5,976 nt of DNA from JBCDIQ01 sp039024295. GTDB lineage: Bacteria; Bacteroidota; Bacteroidia; J057. Of this stretch, positions 1-5,372 are shown piece by piece. Where the stretch lies: positions 1 through 5,976 of the forward strand of contig JBCDIQ010000353.1 of assembly GCA_039024295.1 (NCBI GenBank), read 5' to 3'. Each line of letters opens with the position of its first letter. Positions within the stretch are counted from its first letter, which is position 1. The position numbers were made by a program, and so were the translations under genes. The notes below the pieces were generated by a model that was given only the letters and a program-made list of their open reading frames with translations, was not told the DNA's origin and made no database searches.

Positions 1-162
1 AAAAGAAATTTAAAAATCCCTGATAAACATCTCATAATGAGGATATTATAAAAATATAAATGGCTGTATGTATTTGATTTATAAATAGTTAAGAAATTAG
101 TTTCAAAGGTTCTGCTACATCAAAATAGTTGCAATTGTCTGGATTAGCATTCATATTTGCGC

Positions 163-191
163 TTATATTTAATTAGTCTAAATAAAAATAA
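163..191. promoter_or_regulatory. Candidate metalloregulator operator (29-bp imperfect palindrome)
   Basis: The core at 168-186 is TTTAATTAG-T-CTAAATAAA, in which 8 of 9 arm positions are complementary around a central T. After one mismatch, four more pairs extend it to 163-191, giving 12 of 14. The 19-bp core is the size expected for a Fur or DtxR/IdeR site, and its centre TTAG-T-CTAA resembles the DtxR/IdeR half-site arrangement. It lies about 165 bases upstream of a receptor gene of the ferric-siderophore class, which fits iron-dependent control. A TTTG at 156-159 followed 19 bases later by TAAATAAA (179-186) is a poor match to the Bacteroidota promoter pattern, but would place the palindrome over the promoter. 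AT-richness raises the chance of coincidence, and the regulator's identity is inference. Confidence 0.35.
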
Positions 192-199
192 TGCATCTA

Positions 200-247
200 G
201 CCACTGCCTCTTATTTAGGCAAGGTGCTGCCACCCTGCACAGTGAGC
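200..247 (+). other. Foldable leader-like element upstream of the receptor
   Basis: An outer helix CACTG/CAGTG (202-206 with 240-244) can be lengthened by G200-C247 and C201-G246 around a bulged A245. It encloses a second hairpin: GCA (219-221) pairs with TGC (236-238), and GGTG (223-226) pairs with CACC (231-234), with loop CTGC and one A/C mismatch. This local GC-rich, self-complementary block stands out from the AT-rich spacer around it and would fall in the 5' leader of the receptor mRNA if transcription starts near 190. I cannot match it to a known riboswitch class. It could also be a small RNA or chance folding. Confidence 0.25.
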
Positions 248-262
248 AACAAGGATTTAGAT

Positions 263-275
263 AAGCCAATGGCTT
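263..275. repeat. Short palindrome AAGCCA-A-TGGCTT
   Basis: The arms AAGCCA and TGGCTT are perfectly complementary around a single central A, 79 bases upstream of the receptor start codon. As DNA it could be a small dimeric-protein operator. As RNA it forms a 5-bp hairpin followed by TTCTTTC, which is too weak for a confident terminator. The stretch 276-354 that follows holds a possible degenerate promoter (TATAAAGATTTG near 292) but no clear ribosome-binding site. Confidence 0.2.
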
Positions 276-354
276 TCTTTCAATTCACCCTTATAAAGAT
301 TTGGGTATACTTCAAAACAGTATTATCCCCATTCTTTAAAACTCCCCTAACACT

Positions 355-2889
355 ATGATGTATCTTTACCTACGTCAAGGCCATGTCCTTGTCATTTTTT
401 TACTACTTCTTGCCACTACAGCCTTTGCCCAAACGGGTACAATTGTAGGCAATGTCACGGATGATGCAGGTCTGCCCTTAACAGGTGCTACTGTCCGGGT
501 CAGTGGTAATACACTTGGAGCAGCGACTGACCAAAAAGGTAGTTTCACCATCTCCTCAGTACCCGTTGGCAAGCAAACAGTTGTGGTCACATTGATTAGC
601 TTCCAACGTATCGAACGAACGGTATCCATAACTTCAGGTGGTGAAGCTCGCCTTGATGTCATGCTACCAGAAGATATCTTACAACTTACCGAGATTGCCA
701 TTACCGCTACTCGTAGGGAAGAGGATATTTCTAATACCCCAAGGGCCATTGATGTAGTTTCTCAAGAAACAATTGAATTCTATACTAACCAGAGTTCAGA
801 CCTCTCGGCAACCTTAGGTAAATTTGTGCCTAATTTTTCCTCCCCTTCCATTGGCAACAATGTTTTCTTAGCCACCCTTCGTGGACGCGCACCACTTTTT
901 CTCCTTGACGGCGTACCTCTTCAAACCAACGAAGGATTACGTGGAGCTGTACTTGGAAATATTGATCCTTCAATGATTGAGCGTGTTGAGGTGCTTTATG
1001 GAGCTTCAACCATATATGGTGGTGGTGCCCCTGGTGGTGTTATCCAATTTTTTACCAAAGGTGCCAGTGAAAAGAAATTTGATGTTGATGTAAACCTGTT
1101 TTCACGAGGCTACCTTGTGAACCGCACGGTCCTAGATGATGAAGCGTTTGACTTCCGAACGGCAGCTACTGTTTCAGGTACAATTGGAAAATTCCGATAC
1201 CTAGTAAATGGTTCATTTGAAACAACTAACGGTCAGTTTCGTCCAGACGGTCAGCGGATTGCGCCTAATGGTACTTCAAACTATGATGACTACTCAGTAT
1301 TTGGAAAATTCGGCTATGACATAACTGCCAGACAGTCAATTGATCTTTCAGTTACCCGTACCTACCGGGAACCTAATGATCTCTTTTTTGCTCCAGCCCT
1401 TCGAGAAGAGGATGTGCTGGCAGATCCAGATGGAGCAGCGGCAGTGGCTGAAAGGGTAGAGACGGCATTTAGCTACGATAACCCTATCAGCCAAGAGTAT
1501 ACGGCCCTTAATTTGCAGTATGAAAATACCGCTCTTGCCGGAGGGGTATTTCGAATACAAGGATACTATTTTGACCTCAATTTCCAGCAAGGCGGTTCCG
1601 ATATTCGTCCCTTTCTTATGCAGAATGGAGGAGGATTTCCCGATTCCTGGCCAGGCCTGTTCCAGACCAGCACATCTGCTACCCAGTATGGCGCACGCAC
1701 CGAATATGTTCGGCCCTTCGGAGATCGTGTCCTGGTTACCCTTGGGGGAGGTGTGCTTCGGTCAGACGATGCAACGCCGGTTACCCTTTCTACGGATGAG
1801 CCCTTTGATGCGGAAAACCGATTTGACGGCGAGGGAGGAATACAAGACCAGGGAGCTCCATCGGAGTTGCTAAGTGGAGGTGCGTTTCTTCAGGCAGATG
1901 TTGATGTAACCAATAACCTTCGGCTTTCTGGTGGTGCTCGCTTTGATGTAATCTCGTTTGATGTGCTTCCTTTTATACCCACGTTTACAAGGGTACAACC
2001 CGGTGAGCAACGTCTCGGTGGCTCAGGTGTTAATTCTGGTCTTTCTGTCAACATTGGGGCTGCCTATGAGGTAGTTGAAGACATGACCCTTTACGCCAAC
2101 TTTGCACAGGGCTTCTCCCTTCCAAGCCTCGCTTTCCTCGTGGTCAACGTGGAACCAGGGGTCGAAATTGAGGGTGATGAAATTGTCTCCCCACAGATTG
2201 TCAACAGTGTTGACTTCGGTATTCGGGGCAAGATTGGCAATACCTTCTCTTATGGACTTGCTGGGTTTTATGCCTTTTCAGAGGATGGAACACAAATCAG
2301 TTTTGTTGACTCCACAGGTTCTGGTGAGCGTATACAAGCACCACAAAGAAATTATGGTTTCGAAGCAACTTTGGAGGCTGCACCTGCCAAAGGTTTCCGT
2401 GTTGGAGCCACACTTTCTATAACAGAAACCGATGTTGACCCGGATGATGTTGGTACATTCCGACCAGCCTCAAGCGTTGAGGTCATCCCCTTAACAACCT
2501 CACTGCGTGCCTCATACGAGATTCCCTCAGTTCCTGGCCTTGTTTTCAGAACTGAATTTTTCTCAATCGCCAATCGTGACCGAGCCTTTTTACACCTGTT
2601 AGATTTGGATAATGATGGGGAACCTGATGTGGACGATAATGGAAACCCTGCACGTGCTGAACAATACAGACTTCGCGGATTCTCAACCCTTGACTTAGGG
2701 GCAAGTTATCAGTTTCCAAAAGAATGGCTGGGAAATGTCGGCGGCAGCCTGTCAGTTCAAGTGCTTAATGTACTTAATGAAACATATGTACCTCCAATTG
2801 ATCAGCGTCAGTTTGGTGAAGTATTTGCCATCCGTCGTCGCAACGGGTTTGGCAGAAACTTTACCGTTACACTTGGCATTGATCTTTAG
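355..2889 (+). CDS. TonB-dependent outer-membrane receptor, IutA/RhtA-like siderophore class
   Basis: This 844-residue protein is a TonB-energised outer-membrane importer, probably for a ferric siderophore. Residues 1-25 are a signal peptide with a hydrophobic core (VLVIFLLLLA) and likely cleavage after AFA25. Residues 28-105 form a carboxypeptidase-regulatory-like domain (GTIVGNVTDDAG, KGSFTISSVP), a typical Bacteroidota addition. A TonB-box-like stretch (LTEIAITAT, 111-119) leads to the plug at about 125-235, with RGRAPLFLLDGVPL (176-189) and IERVEVLYGASTIYGGGAPG (208-227). The YGGG-x-x-GG form and the spacing to RGR recall IutA more than FepA or FhuA. The remainder, about 240-844, is the 22-strand barrel, with the usual late NVLNETYVPP motif. 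The final strand ends in Leu rather than the common aromatic residue. The two adjacent ATG codons (355 and 358) are equally plausible starts, and no Shine-Dalgarno sequence is visible. It appears monocistronic, closed by the terminator at 2936-2962. Receptor class is secure; substrate is inferred from the plug only. Confidence 0.95.
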   Translation: MMYLYLRQGHVLVIFLLLLATTAFAQTGTIVGNVTDDAGLPLTGATVRVSGNTLGAATDQKGSFTISSVPVGKQTVVVTLISFQRIERTVSITSGGEARLDVMLPEDILQLTEIAITATRREEDISNTPRAIDVVSQETIEFYTNQSSDLSATLGKFVPNFSSPSIGNNVFLATLRGRAPLFLLDGVPLQTNEGLRGAVLGNIDPSMIERVEVLYGASTIYGGGAPGGVIQFFTKGASEKKFDVDVNLFSRGYLVNRTVLDDEAFDFRTAATVSGTIGKFRYLVNGSFETTNGQFRPDGQRIAPNGTSNYDDYSVFGKFGYDITARQSIDLSVTRTYREPNDLFFAPALREEDVLADPDGAAAVAERVETAFSYDNPISQEYTALNLQYENTALAGGVFRIQGYYFDLNFQQGGSDIRPFLMQNGGGFPDSWPGLFQTSTSATQYGARTEYVRPFGDRVLVTLGGGVLRSDDATPVTLSTDEPFDAENRFDGEGGIQDQGAPSELLSGGAFLQADVDVTNNLRLSGGARFDVISFDVLPFIPTFTRVQPGEQRLGGSGVNSGLSVNIGAAYEVVEDMTLYANFAQGFSLPSLAFLVVNVEPGVEIEGDEIVSPQIVNSVDFGIRGKIGNTFSYGLAGFYAFSEDGTQISFVDSTGSGERIQAPQRNYGFEATLEAAPAKGFRVGATLSITETDVDPDDVGTFRPASSVEVIPLTTSLRASYEIPSVPGLVFRTEFFSIANRDRAFLHLLDLDNDGEPDVDDNGNPARAEQYRLRGFSTLDLGASYQFPKEWLGNVGGSLSVQVLNVLNETYVPPIDQRQFGEVFAIRRRNGFGRNFTVTLGIDL

Positions 2890-2935
2890 AAAATATTTTT
2901 GGTTTACGTATTTCGACTTTTCGTTTTTTGTTTGA

Positions 2936-2962
2936 CTAGGTCCGGGGAGATCCCGGGCCTAG
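2936..2962 (+). terminator. Intrinsic terminator after the receptor gene
   Basis: CTAGGTCCGGG (2936-2946) pairs with CCCGGGCCTAG (2952-2962) as an 11-bp stem with a single T-G wobble and loop GAGAT. It is followed by TTAGTTTTATCCTTTT on the plus strand. It lies 46 bases after the receptor stop codon. The minus-strand flank is A-rich, so the polarity is plus. Confidence 0.8.
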
Positions 2963-3005
2963 TTAGTTTTATCCTTTTGAGGTTTTAAATCAGTGAATGT
3001 ACAAT

Positions 3006-3022
3006 TCCGGGTAAATCTCGGA
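3006..3022 (+). repeat. Second, related hairpin in the leader of the DUF427 gene
   Basis: TCCGGG (3006-3011) pairs with CTCGGA (3017-3022), with one G-T wobble and loop TAAAT. The segment beginning here matches the one at 2941 inside the receptor terminator at 16 of 22 positions (shared pattern TCCGGGnAnATCnCGGnCnTA). It sits 41 bases upstream of the DUF427 start codon and has no T-tract, so it is not a terminator. It may be a decayed duplicate of the terminator hairpin or a leader structure. Confidence 0.3.
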
Positions 3023-3063
3023 CTTATGCGAACATTTTCAAATCCACCTAAGTTCCAATCTTC

Positions 3064-3345
3064 ATGAAAGCAATCTGGAATGGAACGGTCATCGCCGAAA
3101 GTGACCACACAGAAATGGTAGAAGGCAACCATTATTTCCCAAAATCTGCCATCAAAAAGGATTTTTTTAAGGAGAGCAGCACTAATTCTGTCTGCCCCTG
3201 GAAAGGAACAGCTTCCTATTTTACCGTCTCCGTAAATGGGGAAGAAAACAAGGATGCCGCCTGGTACTACCCTGCTCCAAAAGATGCTGCTGCAAACATT
3301 AAGGACCATGTAGCCTTTTGGAGAGGGGTTGAGGTAACCGAATGA
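3064..3345 (+). CDS. DUF427 domain protein (small cytoplasmic protein of unknown function)
   Basis: This 93-residue protein belongs to the DUF427 family (Pfam NTP_transf_9, a name that should not be read as an activity). The family's conserved blocks are all present in order: MKAIWNGTVIAES at the N-terminus, EGNHYFP (20-26), CPWKGTASYF (44-53), AAWYYPAPKDAA (65-76) and HVAFWRGVEV (82-91). Length is normal for the single-domain form. There is no signal peptide or membrane segment, so it should be cytoplasmic. Cys44 and the Trp/Tyr-rich blocks suggest a ligand pocket, but no ligand is known to me. The ATG at 3064 is the natural start because the family begins just before the MKA-W motif; the upstream sequence shows no clear ribosome site. 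Its TGA stop overlaps the ATG of the following ABC ATPase (ATGA, 3342-3345), so the two are very likely cotranscribed and translationally coupled. The family call is firm and the function is unknown. Confidence 0.92.
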   Translation: MKAIWNGTVIAESDHTEMVEGNHYFPKSAIKKDFFKESSTNSVCPWKGTASYFTVSVNGEENKDAAWYYPAPKDAAANIKDHVAFWRGVEVTE

Positions 3346-4307
3346 GGCTCCAGGCAAAAGGTCTTAGCAAGCGATACGGCAACCGGACAGTTGTCCAAGA
3401 TGTATCCTTTTCGCTGAAAGCAGGGCAAACTTTGGCACTGATCGGAGGCAGTGGCAGTGGAAAAACGACCACCCTTCGCATGCTCAACAGGCTGGTAACC
3501 CCAGATGAAGGCGAGGTATACTTTGATGGGGTTTCTACTCGGGACATTCCGGGAGAACAGCTCCGCAGGAAAATGGGCTATGTCATTCAACAAACAGGGC
3601 TTTTTCCACATTACAGTGTTTTCGAGAATATCGCCGCAGTCGCACAATTGCTGAATTGGCCGCCAAGACAAATACATGAAAGGGTAGAACTACTTCTTAG
3701 CAAATTGGGGCTGAACCCAAATATCTACTGGTTTAAATATCCTGAGGAGCTAAGTGGTGGCCAGCAACAACGCGTAGGGCTGGCCAGGGCCCTGATGACA
3801 GACCCACCGATCCTGTTGATGGACGAGCCCTTTGGGGCACTTGACCCTATCACTCGCCAGGAAATTCGTCGCGAGTTCCTTTTACTAGATGAATTCAGGA
3901 GCAAAACCATTGTACTGGTTACCCATGATGTAACAGAAGCCGTAGAAATGGCCAATTACATTTGCCTCATGAATGAAGGGAAAGTGGTACAAATTGGCAA
4001 AGCCCGGGATTTTCTTTTCCGTCCTGCCAACGATTATGTTCGAGATTTTTTCAAGGAACACCGAATAGCACTTCTGATGGAAATGGTAACAATGGAAGAA
4101 TTAGCCCAGGACTTACACTTTTCCAAACCAATGTACAGGGTGCCTTTAAAACCCCCACCAGAAAGAGATCCCAAATATATAACTGTCAAGAAAGCCTTTC
4201 AGATGATTGAAGAGGAATGTGAACCTGAAGAAATGCAATTAACACGAAAAAAATTACTATGGGCATGGGAATCGTGGCTTAGCAAAATGGAGGAGACTTA
4301 TCCATAA
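3342..4307 (+). CDS. ABC transporter ATPase, quaternary-amine/osmoprotectant (OpuCA/ProV-like) class
   Basis: This 321-residue cytoplasmic ATPase has a complete nucleotide-binding domain: Walker A GGSGSGKT (35-42), Q-loop IQQTGLFPH (82-90), signature LSGGQQQR (137-144), Walker B ILLMDE (157-162), D-loop GALDP (165-169) and switch His195 in VTHD. The segment QQTGLFPHYSVFENI and the REFLLLDEF helix after the D-loop are typical of the OpuCA/ProV/OsmV group, which powers import of betaine, choline, carnitine or related compounds. Residues 237-256 (FKEHRIALLMEMVTMEEL) align by eye with the linker that precedes the tandem CBS domains in OpuCA. Here, however, only about 65 residues follow, with a charged tail ending in WAWESWLSKMEETYP. 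The ionic-strength-sensing CBS pair is therefore reduced or replaced. The start overlaps the DUF427 stop by 4 bases. No permease or binding protein follows, since the next genes are convergent. An ergothioneine-type transporter ATPase is an alternative. Catalytic competence looks intact. Confidence 0.93.
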   Translation: MRLQAKGLSKRYGNRTVVQDVSFSLKAGQTLALIGGSGSGKTTTLRMLNRLVTPDEGEVYFDGVSTRDIPGEQLRRKMGYVIQQTGLFPHYSVFENIAAVAQLLNWPPRQIHERVELLLSKLGLNPNIYWFKYPEELSGGQQQRVGLARALMTDPPILLMDEPFGALDPITRQEIRREFLLLDEFRSKTIVLVTHDVTEAVEMANYICLMNEGKVVQIGKARDFLFRPANDYVRDFFKEHRIALLMEMVTMEELAQDLHFSKPMYRVPLKPPPERDPKYITVKKAFQMIEEECEPEEMQLTRKKLLWAWESWLSKMEETYP

Positions 4308-4362
4308 AGGACATTTGAAGGAGGCTAATCCTTAAAGAAATCGGCCTTATTCAAACAAATGC

Positions 4363-4393
4363 TCGAACACTCCTTTTCAATTGGAGCATTCGA
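4363..4393 (-). terminator. Probable intrinsic terminator of the minus-strand lipoprotein unit
   Basis: Read on the minus strand, TCGAATGCTCC pairs with GGAGTGTTCGA as an 11-bp helix containing two adjacent G-U wobbles, with a 9-base loop (AATTGAAAA), followed by GCATTTGTTTG. On the plus strand the wobbles become A/C mismatches, so the fold favours minus-strand RNA. It lies 69 bases beyond the end of the reading frame at 4462, which implies that transcription of the lipoprotein gene runs past its TAG and through the 4462-4629 segment. The T-run is interrupted, so termination efficiency is uncertain. Confidence 0.45.
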
Positions 4394-4461
4394 CTTTCAG
4401 GCTTTCCAGATGCTAAGCCAGATTTATCCACAAAGAGAATATCAGAACGGGTAGACAGGGA

Positions 4462-4608
4462 TCAATCGAAGTATTTTTTGTGCTTCATTTCAATATCTGC
4501 AGCCATATTTTTCGCACTCAGGTTCCCCAGATTTCCTGATTTGGACAGCATATCATGGGCTTGAAGGACCAATTGTCGCTTTTTCTTCTTGTTAAAAGCA
4601 CCGGACAT
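4462..4608 (-). CDS. 48-residue ORF, in frame with and probably the severed C-terminus of the upstream lipoprotein
   Basis: An ATG at 4608 opens a 48-residue, lysine-rich ORF (MSGAFNKKKKRQ... ending MKHKKYFD) that stops with TGA at 4462. It is in the same frame as the lipoprotein gene that ends at 4630. The seven codons between the two (IYVVAEK) contain no stop, so the frame is open from the lipoprotein TAG to here. The residues around the stop, AQSYFEMGT-stop-IYVVAEKMSGAF, read as one continuous amphipathic helix followed by a basic turn and two more helices. I therefore think this is the detached C-terminus of one protein rather than an independent gene. No Shine-Dalgarno sequence precedes the ATG. 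I do not recognise a family. A minus-strand hairpin terminator at 4363-4393 lies beyond its end. Confidence 0.45.
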   Translation of the reverse strand: MSGAFNKKKKRQLVLQAHDMLSKSGNLGNLSAKNMAADIEMKHKKYFD

Positions 4609-4629
4609 TTTTTCTGCAACTACATAAAT

Positions 4630-5259
4630 CTAAGTCCCCATTTCAAAATAGCTTTGTGCTTTTGATTTTTTCGTTTCTTGCTCAAAAGCAATCCGCTCTT
4701 CCCGAATGCTATCAATCTGCGTACGAATCATCGCCTTTTCATTCTCCAACATCAGCAATTCATCATCTTTCTGGGCGATCACCCGGTCCTTCTCCGTAAT
4801 GAGGTTGCTGAGGGTTACTACTTCCCGATCACTTCGGTCCAGGCGTGCTTTCAGGGTATCCAATTCCGTTTTGTATCCAGACACTTGGCGGCGGTACCGT
4901 GCCAACTGACGGTCAATCGCGGGGTTCTGTGTGTCCAATTCACTAGAGAGCATTTCCACCTGTGCCTTATTTTCTGCAAGGAGGCTATCCAGGAACCGAA
5001 CTTTCTGAGTTGCTGACAAACGATCCATGTTATCCGCTCCTTCCAGGAATGCAATAGAATCTATGATGGCATTGATGGCATCCATTTCATCCATCAGGTT
5101 TTGCATCACTTCATTATTTTTTTGCTCAGAATCTTTCAAATTGGCCAGTTCTTCCTCCAAGGCAGCTACTCGTGCTTCGGCATCATCGCTGCAAGAAGAA
5201 AAAGAAAAAAGCAACACCAGGGAAATGATAGCAACGGTAAAGGCGTGATTCAAGTTCAT
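4630..5259 (-). CDS. Coiled-coil outer-membrane lipoprotein, possibly truncated by TAG
   Basis: From the ATG at 5259 the product has 209 residues. Residues 1-22 are a lipoprotein signal peptide (AFTVAIISLVLLFSFSS) and Cys23, the only cysteine, would be lipidated after the lipobox FSSC. The mature start CSDDAE carries acidic residues directly after Ser+2, like the lipoprotein export signals described in Bacteroidota, so surface exposure is plausible. The rest is heptad-rich coiled coil: about 27-66 (ARVAALEEELANLKD), 86-108, a break at Pro113, then 116-200. A start at 5319 would add 20 residues (MCNIIVCC...) before the signal peptide and spoil it, so it is rejected. No function is recognised; such proteins often act as periplasmic or envelope scaffolds. 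It lies 106 bases downstream of an export ATPase gene on the same strand. Its frame continues open past the stop to 4462, so a nonsense mutation or sequencing error is a real possibility. Confidence 0.82.
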   Translation of the reverse strand: MNLNHAFTVAIISLVLLFSFSSCSDDAEARVAALEEELANLKDSEQKNNEVMQNLMDEMDAINAIIDSIAFLEGADNMDRLSATQKVRFLDSLLAENKAQVEMLSSELDTQNPAIDRQLARYRRQVSGYKTELDTLKARLDRSDREVVTLSNLITEKDRVIAQKDDELLMLENEKAMIRTQIDSIREERIAFEQETKKSKAQSYFEMGT

Positions 5260-5297
5260 TAGCTGAAGGTTTATTGAGGTATGGTTAAAGATGCTGC

Positions 5298-5313
5298 AAC
5301 ATACAATAATGTT
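5298..5313. repeat. Inverted repeat AACAT-N6-ATGTT upstream of the lipoprotein gene
   Basis: Perfect 5-base arms (5298-5302 and 5309-5313) flank ACAATA in the 106-base gap before the lipoprotein gene, 39-54 bases upstream of its ATG. The position suits an operator or leader hairpin for that gene. The arms are short and AT-rich, and no convincing TAnnTTTG-type promoter is visible alongside, so this is only suggestive. Confidence 0.18.
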
Positions 5314-5345
5314 ACACACATCTTAAAAATTCGGAATTATTTTCT

Positions 5346-5372
5346 GGTTAAAAAATGCTTTTTTCCTAAACC
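5346..5372 (-). terminator. Possible AT-rich terminator hairpin overlapping the export ATPase stop codon
   Basis: On the minus strand GGTT-TAGG-AAAAAA-GCA-TTTTTT-AACC folds into a 6-bp A/T stem with loop GCA, closed by a GGTT/AACC helix. The TAG stop of the export ATPase (5366-5368) lies inside the 5' side. The stem has too little GC for a strong intrinsic terminator, and the T-run is part of the stem rather than after it, so function is uncertain. It may separate the ATPase transcript from the lipoprotein gene. Confidence 0.28.

Noticed and set aside
200..247. Cobalamin riboswitch, suggested by GCCACTG at 200-206
   Set aside because: The rest of the B12-box consensus and the expected length are missing, so the resemblance is to one short motif only.
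1520..1873. 117-codon plus-strand frame inside the receptor gene
   Set aside because: It is an alternative frame of the barrel-coding region with low-complexity, domain-free translation.
2959..3357. 132-codon open frame on the minus strand opposite the DUF427 gene
   Set aside because: It overlaps a clear family member on the other strand, has no recognisable domain, and starts inside the next gene.
4318..4333. Terminator for the OpuCA-like ATPase (AAGGA-ggctaa-TCCTT)
   Set aside because: The stem is only 5 bp and is followed by AAAGAAATCGG with no T-run.
4308..4461. Remnant of a permease gene downstream of the OpuCA-like ATPase
   Set aside because: The plus-strand frames are broken by stops and show no hydrophobic segments.
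4630..4632. TAG reassigned as a sense codon in this genome
   Set aside because: TAG also ends the receptor at the natural end of its barrel and the export ATPase at its normal C-terminus, so it works as a stop here.
5027..5248. Serine-rich 73-codon plus-strand frame opposite the lipoprotein gene
   Set aside because: Its composition is the expected antisense image of a coiled-coil gene rich in Glu, Leu and Asp codons.
5260..5319. Upstream ATG at 5319 as the lipoprotein start
   Set aside because: It adds a 20-residue polar and cysteine-containing stretch before a complete lipoprotein signal peptide that begins at 5259.
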